Source: Phycisphaerales bacterium
GTDB lineage: Bacteria > Planctomycetota > Phycisphaerae > Tepidisphaerales > Tepidisphaeraceae
Direction: 5' to 3'
Length of the DNA stretch: 64,000 nucleotides
Assembly: GCA_020853095.1 (NCBI GenBank)
Contig: JADYZN010000039.1
Location: 84,163 to 148,162 of the forward strand
Shown: piece by piece, positions 9,530 through 18,554 of the stretch
Layout: each line of letters begins with the position of its first letter
How positions within the stretch are numbered: position 1 is the stretch's first letter
Notes under the pieces: generated by a model
What the model was told of the DNA's origin: nothing
Seen by the model: the letters and a program-made list of their open reading frames with translations, nothing else
Databases searched by the model: none
Program-made: the position numbers and the translations under genes

Positions 9530-11020
9530 ATGAATGTGCGTTCGCAAATCGCGATGGTGTTCCACCTGGACAAGTGCATCGGGTGCCACACCTGTTCCAT
9601 TGCCTGCAAAAACATCTGGACCGACCGCGAAGGCGCGGAGTACATGTGGTGGAACAACGTCGAAACCAAGCCCGGAACCGGTTTCCCCACCCGCTGGGAG
9701 GACCAGGACACCTACCGCGGCGGCTGGGAAATCAAGGATGGCAAGCTGCGTCTCCGCTCGGCCAACAAAGGGTACGTCCTGGGCAAGATCTTTCACAACC
9801 CCGCCCAGCCGAGCATTGACGAGTATTACGAGCCTTGGACCTACCGGTATCAGGACCTGTTCAACGCCCCCGAAGGGTCGGACCAGCCGATCGCCCGGCC
9901 GGTCTCGAAGATCACCGGCAAGGAGATCGCCATCGAAGCCGGCCCCAACTGGGATGATGACCTGGGCGGCTCGCCGGTCTACGCCGAAAACGACCCCAAC
10001 CTCGACTCGCTCACCGAGGAGCAGCGCGAACAGCTCTTCGCGGTCGAACGGCTGGTGATGTTCTATTTCCCGCGCATCTGCAACCACTGCCTCAACCCCT
10101 CGTGCGTGGCGGCCTGTCCATCGGGCGCGATCTACAAGCGCGGCGAGGATGGGATCGTCCTGATCGACCAGACCCGCTGTCGCGGCTGGCGCGCGTGCGT
10201 ATCGGCCTGCCCCTACAAAAAGGTTTTCTTCAACTGGAAGACCGGCAAAAGCGAAAAGTGCCTGCTCTGCTTCCCCCGTCTTGAAACCGGACAGGCCCCG
10301 GCCTGCTTCCATTCGTGCGTGGGTCGAATCCGCTACCTCGGCGTGCTGCTGTACGATGCCGATCGCATCGAGGAGGTCGCCCTCAGCAGCGACGAAAACC
10401 TGATCGAAGCCCATCGTTCGATGATCCTCGATCCGCACGACCCCCAGGTCATCCGACAGGCCCAGAGCAACGGCGTTCACGATTCGGTCATCGAGGCGGC
10501 GCAGAAATCCCCGGTGTATCAGTTCGTCAAAGTCTGGAAAATGGCCCTGCCGCCGCACATCGAGTTCCGCACGCTGCCGATGCTCTTTTACGTTCCGCCG
10601 ATGTCGCCGGTGATGTCGATGCGCAAGGGGGATGTGCTGACGCAATCGGACCAGGGGCTGTTCCACGAGATCGACAACGCCCGCGTGCCGATGCAATACC
10701 TCGCCAAGCTGTTCGGCGCCGGCCACGACGCCAAGGTGCGGTACGCCCTGAAAAAGCAGATGGCCATCCGCTCCTATCGCCGGGCCGTGACGGTCGGCGA
10801 CATCGAGCCGCACATCGCCAACCAGATGTTGCGCGAAGCCGACTGCACGCCGGCCGAGGCCGAGGCCATCTACAAGCTGACCTCCCTGTGCACCTTCGAG
10901 GAACGCTTCGTCATCCCCCCCATGCACCGCGAAGAGGCGCTGGAAATGATGGAAGACCCCATGGACCACAAGCGGGAAACCGGCTTTGGACTGGTGGGCA
11001 AACCCCAGAGGGGATCATGA
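9530..11020 (+). CDS. narH: Respiratory nitrate reductase beta subunit NarH
   Basis: A 496-residue iron-sulfur protein. Cluster ligands begin with C16-X2-C19-X2-C22-X3-C26, then C184, C187, C192 and C196 (CNHCLNPSCVAAC). The third group, CRGWRACVSAC, has tryptophan 220 in place of a cysteine, the hallmark of the [3Fe-4S] centre in NarH. A last group CLLCFPRLETGQAPAC...SC completes the set. The protein carries electrons from the NarI hemes to NarG on the cytoplasmic face. The gap after narG is 34 bp; the stop overlaps the narJ start in an ATGA, so narJ is translationally coupled. Confidence 0.97.
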   Translation: MNVRSQIAMVFHLDKCIGCHTCSIACKNIWTDREGAEYMWWNNVETKPGTGFPTRWEDQDTYRGGWEIKDGKLRLRSANKGYVLGKIFHNPAQPSIDEYYEPWTYRYQDLFNAPEGSDQPIARPVSKITGKEIAIEAGPNWDDDLGGSPVYAENDPNLDSLTEEQREQLFAVERLVMFYFPRICNHCLNPSCVAACPSGAIYKRGEDGIVLIDQTRCRGWRACVSACPYKKVFFNWKTGKSEKCLLCFPRLETGQAPACFHSCVGRIRYLGVLLYDADRIEEVALSSDENLIEAHRSMILDPHDPQVIRQAQSNGVHDSVIEAAQKSPVYQFVKVWKMALPPHIEFRTLPMLFYVPPMSPVMSMRKGDVLTQSDQGLFHEIDNARVPMQYLAKLFGAGHDAKVRYALKKQMAIRSYRRAVTVGDIEPHIANQMLREADCTPAEAEAIYKLTSLCTFEERFVIPPMHREEALEMMEDPMDHKRETGFGLVGKPQRGS

Positions 11021-11556
11021 GAGCCCTGAGAATCGAAATCCACGCCGCGATGGCGGAATTGCTGGCCTACCCTGGTGAAGATTTTCACAGGAAGGTCGGT
11101 GAGACGGCCGCGCTGATGCGCACCACAAAGCCCGAAGCGGCCGCGCATCTGGACCGGTTCGCCGAACAGATCGCCGGCCTGTCGCCGCAACAACTGGAAG
11201 AATCGTACACGCGCACCTTCGACATCAACCCCGTCTGCTGTCTCGAAGTCGGCTGGCACCTGCACGGCGACAACTACGACCGCGGCGATTTTCTGGTGCG
11301 GATGCGGCAAAACCTCCGCGAGCTGGGCCTGGAGGAGGGATTGGAACTGCCCGATCACCTCACCCACGTCCTGCCGGTCGTCGGCCGGCTGCCGGAGACC
11401 GAAGGGGATGACCTGGCGGTCAATTCGGTCGCGCCGGCGATCCATAAAATGCTCGAAGGGCTGTCCGGCAAAGACAATCCATACGAACAAGTCCTGCTGT
11501 CGGTATTACGGCTGCTGCCACAACTGCAAACGGCGTCTACAGGGAGTGCATCATGA
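11017..11556 (+). CDS. narJ: Nitrate reductase assembly chaperone NarJ
   Basis: A 179-residue TorD/NarJ-type chaperone starting at the ATG that overlaps the narH stop; the open frame extends far upstream inside narH, but the overlap start, GAGGGG ribosome site and family length all point to 11017. Segments LLAYPGEDFHRKV and EESYTRTFDINP with LEVGWHLHGDNYDRGDFL are characteristic: the Y-x-x-x-F-D and the H-x-x-G region. It is not part of the final enzyme; it helps insert the molybdenum cofactor and dock NarGH onto NarI. The stop overlaps the narI ATG. Confidence 0.95.
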   Translation: MRALRIEIHAAMAELLAYPGEDFHRKVGETAALMRTTKPEAAAHLDRFAEQIAGLSPQQLEESYTRTFDINPVCCLEVGWHLHGDNYDRGDFLVRMRQNLRELGLEEGLELPDHLTHVLPVVGRLPETEGDDLAVNSVAPAIHKMLEGLSGKDNPYEQVLLSVLRLLPQLQTASTGSAS

Positions 11557-12245
11557 ACGGCACGATATTGGACCTCTTTTTGTTTGTCGTCCTGCCGTAC
11601 GCGGCGACGGCGATCTTCTTCATCGGAACGATCCGGCGCTATCGCACGCAGCCGTTTTCCTACTCCTCGCTGTCGTCGCAGTTCCTGGAAAACAAAAAGC
11701 ATTTCTGGGGACTGGTTCCGTTCCATTACGGCCTGATCGTGATCCTGACCGGCCACCTGATCGGATTTCTGGTTCCCCGATCGGTCATCTGGTGGAACCG
11801 CGTGCCGGCCCGGCTCTACATCCTTGAAATCAGCGCCTTGATCTTCGGGCTGCTGACGGTGATCGGCCTGATCCAGATCATCTACCGCCGGCTCTCCTCC
11901 GGGCGCGTCCTCGTGGTCACCTCCACAATGGACTGGGTGCTATACATCCTGCTGCTGATCCAGGTCGTGCTGGGCCTGTACACCGCCCTGGCGTACCCGT
12001 GGGGATCGACCTGGTTCGCGGCGCTGGCGGCGCCATACCTGTGGTCGCTGTGTAAGTTCTCGCCGGATGTGTCGTTCGTCGCGCCGTTGCCCTGGATGTT
12101 CAAGGCGCACATCGTAGGCGCGTACGCCCTGGTCGCGATCTTCCCCTTCACTAGGCTGGTTCACTTGCTGGTGTACCCGCTGCCGTACGTCTGGCGCAAG
12201 CCGCAGGTGGTGCGCTGGTATTCCCGCCCGGAGGGCATCCGATGA
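11553..12245 (+). CDS. narI: Respiratory nitrate reductase gamma subunit NarI
   Basis: A 230-residue membrane cytochrome b with five predicted helices. The four heme-ligand histidines are present at the expected places: H58 and H68 in FHYGLIVILTGH, and H186 and H204 in the segment KAHIVGAY...RLVH. It oxidises menaquinol or ubiquinol and passes electrons to NarH. The start overlaps narJ, and its TGA overlaps the ATG of the ACIII subunit ActA (ATGA at 12242-12245). That overlap physically couples nitrate reductase translation to the next complex, which is unusual. Confidence 0.95.
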   Translation: MNGTILDLFLFVVLPYAATAIFFIGTIRRYRTQPFSYSSLSSQFLENKKHFWGLVPFHYGLIVILTGHLIGFLVPRSVIWWNRVPARLYILEISALIFGLLTVIGLIQIIYRRLSSGRVLVVTSTMDWVLYILLLIQVVLGLYTALAYPWGSTWFAALAAPYLWSLCKFSPDVSFVAPLPWMFKAHIVGAYALVAIFPFTRLVHLLVYPLPYVWRKPQVVRWYSRPEGIR

Positions 12246-12895
12246 ATCGCCCGATCATTCTGGTCGTGCTCCTGGTGGCGATGGGATTTGGTTTGTGGGC
12301 GGCCGTGGCCCCGCTGTCGGCGGTTCGCCTGCCGGGCGACAACCAGCTCTACGAACCCCAGCAGCCCATCGCCTATTCCCACCGGCTGCACGCCGGCGAA
12401 CTGGGCATCAACTGCCTTTATTGTCACGGCGCGGCCGAACATTCGCGCCGGGCCGGCGTCCCCGCCGCCAGCACCTGCATGAACTGCCACAAGTACGTCA
12501 CCTCGACGCTGGATGCCAAACGCGCCGAAGATGACCTGTCGCAAAAGGAAAATCGTTCGCCCCGGCGCATCGTCTCGAGCGAACTGGCCAAGCTCTACGA
12601 CGCCATGGGGCTGGATGAACACATGAACGTGGACCCCAAGCGCAAACAGCACCCCATCGAGTGGACCCGCATCCATCATCTACCCTCGTTCGTCAGTTTT
12701 GACCACAGCCGGCACGTCAACGCGGGCGTCACCTGCCAGACCTGCCATGGTCCCATCGAAACCATGGAGCGCGTCCGCCAGATTCCCGACCTGACGATGG
12801 GTTGGTGCGTCAACTGCCATCGCGACGTCAACGCCAACGGCGTCAACGGCAAACCGGTCCAGGCCTCCACCGATTGTATTTCGTGCCATCAATAA
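12242..12895 (+). CDS. actA: Alternative complex III subunit A, pentaheme cytochrome c
   Basis: A 217-residue exported multiheme protein with an N-terminal hydrophobic anchor (residues about 4-22, IILVVLLVAMGFGLW). Five heme sites are visible: CLYCH, CMNCH, CQTCH, CVNCH and CISCH. This is the pattern of ActA, the peripheral multiheme subunit that receives electrons from the iron-sulfur subunit ActB in alternative complex III, a quinol:cytochrome c (or oxidase) oxidoreductase replacing the bc1 complex. It starts within the narI stop and is followed by actB after 15 bp. Confidence 0.93.
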   Translation: MNRPIILVVLLVAMGFGLWAAVAPLSAVRLPGDNQLYEPQQPIAYSHRLHAGELGINCLYCHGAAEHSRRAGVPAASTCMNCHKYVTSTLDAKRAEDDLSQKENRSPRRIVSSELAKLYDAMGLDEHMNVDPKRKQHPIEWTRIHHLPSFVSFDHSRHVNAGVTCQTCHGPIETMERVRQIPDLTMGWCVNCHRDVNANGVNGKPVQASTDCISCHQ

Positions 12896-12910
12896 GCCTT
12901 GGGAGCAACG

Positions 12911-15900
12911 ATGTCCGACGTCGACAACAAGCATTACTGGAAAGTTCCCGCCGACCGTGATGGCGGCGAGTCGTATCGCCTCAAGGTCATCAACGAATTT
13001 CCCGAGGAACTGGACCTCAAGGGTGAATCCGATGGGATCAACCGCCGCAGTTTTCTGAAGGCGACCGGCTTCGCTTTCGCCGGCGCCGTGGTGGCCCAGA
13101 TGACCGGTTGCAGCCGCCCGCCGGAACAGAAAATCATCCCGTTCCTCGAACAGCCCGAAGAAATCATCCCCGGCCGCGAATACTGGTACGCCTCCACCTG
13201 TCACGGATGCAGCGCCGGATGCGGCATCCTCACCCGCAACCTCGACGGCCGGCCGGTCAAACTCGAAGGCAACCCCCACCATCCACTTTCCAAAGGTGGC
13301 CTGTGCGCCGTCGGCCAGGCATCCATCCTGCCGCTGTACGACTCCCACCGCCTGCGCATCCCCATGATGGGGGGCAACGAGGCCAAATGGGAACAGGTCG
13401 ATCAGGCCATCGTCTCCCGGCTGGCAGAGGTCCGTCAAAACGGCGGGGCGGTTCGATTTTTATCCTCCACCGTCAACAGCCCCACCCTGCGGCGGTCCAT
13501 CCGTGAATTTCTGGCCGGCTTCCCCGGCTCGCGGCACATCCAATACGATGCGCTCTCCTCCTCCGCCATCCAAAGCGCCCACCAGGCCACCCACGGCGCG
13601 CGCATCCTGCCCCATTACCGCTTCGACCGCGCCCGGATGATCGTCAGCTTTGACGCGGATTTTCTGGGAACCTGGATTTCACCCGTTGAATTCACCCGCG
13701 ACTACACCGACAGCCGGTCGCTCAAAAGCACACCGCCGGTCATGTCGCTGCACGTGCAGGTTGAGTCGCGCATGTCCCTGACCGGTTCATCCGCCGACCG
13801 CCGGCATGTCGTCACGCCGCGGGAATGCGATGACTGGGTCGCCCTGCTGGCCTCCAAAATCGCCAGACTGGCCGGCCAGACCCTCGCCGCGCCGGCCCTT
13901 GATCCGCAATCGGATGCCCTCATCGACGAGCTGGCCAACCAACTATGGCATCATCGCGGCCAAAGCCTCATCGTCTGCGGCAGCAACCGGACCGCCACGC
14001 AGGTCCACATCAACCGCATCAACCACCTGCTGGGAAATGAAGGTCAAACCGTCGATCTGGCCGCCCCCTCCCGGCAACGACAAGGGGATGACGCCGAGCT
14101 GGAGACGCTTCGTAAGGAAATCGCCGCTGGCAAGGTCTCGGCCCTGTTCATTCTCAACGCCAACCCCGCCTACGACCTGCCGGACTTCGCCGAGTTCGCC
14201 CAGCAGGTCCAACAAATTCCGCTGGTCGTCAGCTTCGCCGATCGACTCGACGAAACGGCGAGCCTCGCCCACTTTGTCTGCCCCGATCACCATTACCTCG
14301 AATCCTGGCACGACCAGGAGCCGGTCGCCGGGCTGATCTCCATCACCCAGCCCTCGATCAACCCCCTGCATCAGACCCGCGCGGTCGTCGAAAGCCTCGC
14401 CCTCTGGCGCGGCAAGCCGGCCGACGCCTACACCCTCATGCAGCAAACCTGGAAAGAGGACCTGCTCAAACGTCAAAACACCCACAGCCAGTTCCAGACG
14501 TTCTGGGACCAGGCCCTGCAGATGGGCTTCGCGCAAGTCCAGCCTGAATCGCCCGCGGCCAAATCCTTCAACGGGCCGGCCGTCGCCGCGGCCGCCTCCA
14601 CCCAACCATCCGTGCCTTCGGGGAAGCTGGCACTGGTGCTTTACCCCACCATCGGCATGCTCGATGGACGCAACGCCCACAACGCGTGGCTCCACGAACT
14701 GCCCGATCCGGTCACCAAGGTGACCTGGGACAATTACGCCTCCTTCTCCCCCGCGACCGCCGCGTCGCTGGGAATCACCGAAGGAGACGTCGTCCGCCTC
14801 GCCGACGATCAGGTCAAAATCGAACTGCCCGCCCATCTGCAGCCTGGCCAGAACGACCAGGTCGTCGCCGTCGCCCTGGGTTACGGCCGCAAGGGAACCG
14901 ACCGTTTCGCCTTCGTCGGCCCGCAATGGCTTGAATCCAAACCCACCGTGGAACCGGGCCATCTCGTCGGCCGCAACGCCGCGTCGTTCCTCACCCGGCA
15001 GGACAACCAGACCCTCTACTCAAACCGGTCGGTTCAAGTCGAACGCACCGGCGCCCGCCACGCCCTGGCAAGCACCCAGTTGCATCATTCCATCGACGTC
15101 CCGGCCAATCTGGCCTCTCCGGATGAACGCCGCCGGCCCATCGTCGAGGAGACCACCCTCGCCGCCCTGGCCAAAGACCCGCACGCCGGCGCCAACCACC
15201 ACGAGCTGTTCCCATCCCTCTGGGCGCCGGATCAAAAATACCCCGGCCACAAATGGGGCATGTCCATCGACATGAACGCCTGCACGGGCTGCTCGGCCTG
15301 CGTCGTCGCCTGCCAGATCGAAAACAACGTGCCGGTCGTCGGCAAGGATGAAATCGCCCGTCAGCGCGAGATGCACTGGATCCGCATCGACCGGTATTAC
15401 ACCTCCGAAGGGTACGACACCGACGTCGCCCATCAGCCGATGCTCTGCCAGCATTGCGAAAACGCGACCTGCGAAACCGTCTGCCCCGTGCTGGCCACCG
15501 TTCACAGCTCCGAGGGCATCAACCAGCAGGTTTACAACCGATGCGTCGGCACCCGATATTGCGCCAACAACTGCGCCTACAAGGTACGCCGGTTCAACTG
15601 GTTTAATTACGCCCACGAGGACCAGATGCAAAACATGGTCCTCAACCCCGAAGTCACCGTCCGCAGCCGCGGCGTCATGGAAAAATGCTCGTTCTGCATT
15701 CAGCGCATCTCCAACGCCAAGGCCCGCGCCAAGGAGGATGGCCGGCCGCTGGCCGATGGCGACGTCAAAACCGCCTGCCAGCAGTCCTGCCCCGCCCAGG
15801 CCATCGTCTTCGGAGACCTCAACGATCCCAACAGCCAGGTGTCGCAAATGAGAGCCAACGGCCGCTCCTACCGCGTGCTGGAAGAATTGAAAGTCGAACC

Positions 15901-15964
15901 CTCGATCGGTTACCTGCGAATCGTCCGCAACCGCCCGCAACAGTTGGAGGAATCACATGTCTAG
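12911..15964 (+). CDS. actB: Alternative complex III subunit B, molybdopterin-like plus Fe-S fusion
   Basis: The ATG at 12911 (1017 residues) has a GGGAG ribosome site; an in-frame TTG at 12899 is less likely. The N-terminus carries a twin-arginine-like signal NRRSFLKATGFAFAGA ending in MTGC, so it is probably exported folded and perhaps lipidated. The first two-thirds are related to molybdopterin oxidoreductases (CHGCSAGCGILTR near residue 95), which in ACIII do not carry the cofactor. The last third is a four-cluster ferredoxin domain with CTGCSACVVAC, CQHCENATCETVC, CVGTRYCANNC and CSFCIQR. It takes electrons from quinol via ActC and passes them to ActA and ActE hemes. The stop lies 5 nt past the actC start. 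Confidence 0.95.
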   Translation: MSDVDNKHYWKVPADRDGGESYRLKVINEFPEELDLKGESDGINRRSFLKATGFAFAGAVVAQMTGCSRPPEQKIIPFLEQPEEIIPGREYWYASTCHGCSAGCGILTRNLDGRPVKLEGNPHHPLSKGGLCAVGQASILPLYDSHRLRIPMMGGNEAKWEQVDQAIVSRLAEVRQNGGAVRFLSSTVNSPTLRRSIREFLAGFPGSRHIQYDALSSSAIQSAHQATHGARILPHYRFDRARMIVSFDADFLGTWISPVEFTRDYTDSRSLKSTPPVMSLHVQVESRMSLTGSSADRRHVVTPRECDDWVALLASKIARLAGQTLAAPALDPQSDALIDELANQLWHHRGQSLIVCGSNRTATQVHINRINHLLGNEGQTVDLAAPSRQRQGDDAELETLRKEIAAGKVSALFILNANPAYDLPDFAEFAQQVQQIPLVVSFADRLDETASLAHFVCPDHHYLESWHDQEPVAGLISITQPSINPLHQTRAVVESLALWRGKPADAYTLMQQTWKEDLLKRQNTHSQFQTFWDQALQMGFAQVQPESPAAKSFNGPAVAAAASTQPSVPSGKLALVLYPTIGMLDGRNAHNAWLHELPDPVTKVTWDNYASFSPATAASLGITEGDVVRLADDQVKIELPAHLQPGQNDQVVAVALGYGRKGTDRFAFVGPQWLESKPTVEPGHLVGRNAASFLTRQDNQTLYSNRSVQVERTGARHALASTQLHHSIDVPANLASPDERRRPIVEETTLAALAKDPHAGANHHELFPSLWAPDQKYPGHKWGMSIDMNACTGCSACVVACQIENNVPVVGKDEIARQREMHWIRIDRYYTSEGYDTDVAHQPMLCQHCENATCETVCPVLATVHSSEGINQQVYNRCVGTRYCANNCAYKVRRFNWFNYAHEDQMQNMVLNPEVTVRSRGVMEKCSFCIQRISNAKARAKEDGRPLADGDVKTACQQSCPAQAIVFGDLNDPNSQVSQMRANGRSYRVLEELKVEPSIGYLRIVRNRPQQLEESHV

Positions 15965-17351
15965 CGCGTTTTCGGTCCTGCGACAACCTCTGGTTGAAGG
16001 TGATCGCACCGTCGCACAGGTGACCTCGGACATCGCCGCGCCCCTCGAACGCCGCGCGGGACTGATGTGGTGGGCCACGTTCACCGCCGCCTTCTCCATG
16101 CTGATGCTGGGAATGATCGCCATCACCTACCAGGTCGCCACCGGCATCGGCACCTGGGGCCTCAACCGCACCGTCGGCTGGGCGTTTGACATCACCAACT
16201 TCGTCTTCTGGATCGGCATCGGCCACGCCGGGACCGCCATCTCCGCGTTCCTGTTCCTGCTCCGCCAGCGCTGGCGCACCTCCATCAGCCGGGCCGCCGA
16301 GGCCATGACCATCTTCGCGGTCATGTGCGCCGGCATCTTCCCGCTGATCCACATGGGCCGGCCCTGGTTCGCCTACTGGGTCCTTCCCTACCCCAACACC
16401 CGCGGCCCGCTGTGGGTCAATTTCCGCTCGCCGCTGCTGTGGGACGTCTTCGCCATCAGCACCTACTTCACCATCTCCGCGTGCTTCTGGTATCTGGGCC
16501 TGGTCCCCGACCTGGCCGCCCTGCGCGACCGCTTCGCGCTGTGGGCCAAAACCGGCTCCCTGGGCGTCCGCATCCGCTATCGCATCTATTCGATCCTCAG
16601 CCTCGGCTGGAACGGCTCGGCCAAAACCTGGAACGGCTACGAATCGCTCTACCTGCTCATGGCGGGACTGGCCACCCCCCTGGTGGTCTCCGTCCACTCG
16701 ATCGTCAGTTTCGACTTCGCCACCTCGATCCTGCCCGGCTGGCACACCACCATCTTCCCTCCTTATTTCGTCGCAGGCGCCTTGTTTTCAGGGTTCGGCA
16801 TGGTGCTGACGCTCATGCTCATCGCCCGCAAGGTCGTCCACATGGAAAATTACATCACCCGCGGCCACATCGACGCGATGTGCAAGATCGTCATCGCCAC
16901 CGGCGGCATGGTCGCCTTCGCCTACATCACCGAGATATTCATCGCCTGGCAGTCCGGCAACCTCTACGAGCGATTCGCCTTCGCCAACCGCGCCTTCGGG
17001 CCTTTCGGCTGGGCCTATCGCATCATGGTCTTCTGCAACGTCTTCGCGCCACAACTCTTGTGGATCCGCAAAATCCGCAACAACCTGCTGGCGGTCTTCA
17101 TCCTCTCCATCTTCGTCAACATCGGCATGTGGTTTGAACGCTTCGTGATCATCGTCACGTCCCTCCACCGCGATTTCCTCCCCTCCAGTTGGGCGCACTA
17201 CACCCCCAGCCTCGTTGAAATCGCGACCCTGATCGGCAGCTTCGGCCTCTTTTTCACCGCATTCCTGCTCTTTTGCCGGGTGCTGCCGATGATCTGCATT
17301 TCCGAAGTCAAAGGCGTCCTGAATTACGGCCGCCGCAATGGAGAACATTAA
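15957..17351 (+). CDS. actC: Alternative complex III subunit C, NrfD-like membrane protein
   Basis: A 464-residue polytopic protein of the NrfD/PsrC family with about ten helices. Recognisable segments include FVFWIGIGHAGTAISAFLFL near residue 85, HMGRPWFAYWVLPYPNTRGP, and HDFLPSSWAHY-like RDFLPSSWAHYTPS near the end. In ACIII this subunit holds the quinol-oxidising site next to ActB and may move protons. It overlaps actB by 8 nt and its TAA shares a base with the actD ATG. Confidence 0.95.
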   Translation: MSSAFSVLRQPLVEGDRTVAQVTSDIAAPLERRAGLMWWATFTAAFSMLMLGMIAITYQVATGIGTWGLNRTVGWAFDITNFVFWIGIGHAGTAISAFLFLLRQRWRTSISRAAEAMTIFAVMCAGIFPLIHMGRPWFAYWVLPYPNTRGPLWVNFRSPLLWDVFAISTYFTISACFWYLGLVPDLAALRDRFALWAKTGSLGVRIRYRIYSILSLGWNGSAKTWNGYESLYLLMAGLATPLVVSVHSIVSFDFATSILPGWHTTIFPPYFVAGALFSGFGMVLTLMLIARKVVHMENYITRGHIDAMCKIVIATGGMVAFAYITEIFIAWQSGNLYERFAFANRAFGPFGWAYRIMVFCNVFAPQLLWIRKIRNNLLAVFILSIFVNIGMWFERFVIIVTSLHRDFLPSSWAHYTPSLVEIATLIGSFGLFFTAFLLFCRVLPMICISEVKGVLNYGRRNGEH

Positions 17352-17917
17352 TGAGCCGCCAACTTTTCATCGCGGCCTTCAAGCACGAGGATGACCTCCT
17401 CCACGCCGTCGCCGACCTGCGACAGGCCGGGTACGTCTTCAAGGACGCCTACACCCCCTACCCCGTCCACGGCCTGCCGGAAGCCATGGGCATTCGCCCA
17501 TCCCGCCTCCCCTGGGTCTGCTTCCTGTGCGGGTTGACCGGCGGATTGCTGGCTTTGATCGGCCAGTATTACCTTTCGGCCGTCGAATGGCCGATCAACG
17601 TCGGCGGCAAACCGTGGAATTCCAGCCCCGCCTTCATCCCCATCACCTTTGAACTCACCGTCCTGTCCGCCGGCCTCGGTTCGCTGGCGGCGTTTTTGTG
17701 GCGATACAAACTCATTCCCGGCCGGCAACCCCCCGTCCTCGAAACCGGCGCCAACGACGATCAGTTCGTCCTGGCCATCCCCGAACACAACGCCACGTTC
17801 AACCCGCAGGAATTGAAACTCATCTGCAACCGCCACCACGCCATCCGCACCGAACAGCGCATCGAGCCGGATGGCCAGGCCCAGTCCATACCCGCCCAAC
17901 AACGAGGAGCCGCCTGA
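17351..17917 (+). CDS. actD: Alternative complex III subunit D (DUF3341)
   Basis: A 188-residue protein starting at the TAATG overlap with actC; an upstream in-frame ATG at 17273 lies inside actC and is rejected. It begins with a soluble alpha/beta part (IAAFKHEDDLLHAVADLRQAGY, then DAYTPYPVHGLPEAMG), followed by two transmembrane helices with a loop containing YYLSAVEWPINVGGKPWNS. This is the standard ActD layout. The subunit has no cofactor and stabilises the complex. The TGA overlaps the actE ATG (ATGA). Confidence 0.93.
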   Translation: MSRQLFIAAFKHEDDLLHAVADLRQAGYVFKDAYTPYPVHGLPEAMGIRPSRLPWVCFLCGLTGGLLALIGQYYLSAVEWPINVGGKPWNSSPAFIPITFELTVLSAGLGSLAAFLWRYKLIPGRQPPVLETGANDDQFVLAIPEHNATFNPQELKLICNRHHAIRTEQRIEPDGQAQSIPAQQRGAA

Positions 17918-18546
17918 TGAAAACCGGAAAATGGATCGTTCCCCTGGCGGTGCTGGTGCTGATCCTGCTGATCGGCGGATGGATGCTGCGCCCCGATTAT
18001 TCCCGCCGAAATTACGACTTCCTTCCCGACATGGCCTATTCGCCGGCCTATGCCTCCCTGTCGGCCAATCCCAATTTCCCCGACGGCAAAACCGAACAAC
18101 GTCCCGTCCCCGGAACCATCGCCCAGGGGTATCCACCCTTTCACTACAAAGCCACCCCCGAAGACGCCCGCCGGGCCGGGCTTGAACTGACCAACCCCTT
18201 GTCCTCCACCGACGCCAGGGCGATGGAACGCGGCGCAACGATCTATTCCATCTACTGCCTTCCCTGTCACGGAACCACCGGCACCGGCGATGGCACGGTC
18301 GTCCAGCGCGGATTTCCCCCGCCTCCCTCATTGCTGTCCGACAACGCCCGCCAGATGCGCGATGGGCAGATGTACCACCTGATCACCCTCGGCCAGAACA
18401 ACATGCCCTCTTACGCCTCCCAGGTGATGCGCGATGACCGCTGGAAAGTCATCCTCCATATCCGCTCGCTCCAGGCCGCCGCGCCCGCCGCACCGGCCAC
18501 CTCGACCGCTCCGGCAAACGCCGCCACCGAACCGTCCGCAAAATAG
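17917..18546 (+). CDS. actE: Alternative complex III subunit E, monoheme cytochrome c
   Basis: A 209-residue exported cytochrome starting at the ATGA overlap with actD. An N-terminal membrane segment (WIVPLAVLVLILLIGGWML) is followed by the ActE-typical RRNYDFLPDMAYSPAY and PVPGTIAQGYPP. One heme motif, CLPCH, lies about residue 113, with MPSYASQV containing the likely axial methionine. A low-complexity Ala/Pro/Thr tail ends the protein. ActE is the probable exit heme that reduces a soluble or membrane-bound acceptor. Eight bases separate it from actF. Confidence 0.93.
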   Translation: MKTGKWIVPLAVLVLILLIGGWMLRPDYSRRNYDFLPDMAYSPAYASLSANPNFPDGKTEQRPVPGTIAQGYPPFHYKATPEDARRAGLELTNPLSSTDARAMERGATIYSIYCLPCHGTTGTGDGTVVQRGFPPPPSLLSDNARQMRDGQMYHLITLGQNNMPSYASQVMRDDRWKVILHIRSLQAAAPAAPATSTAPANAATEPSAK

Positions 18547-18554
18547 GAAATCCC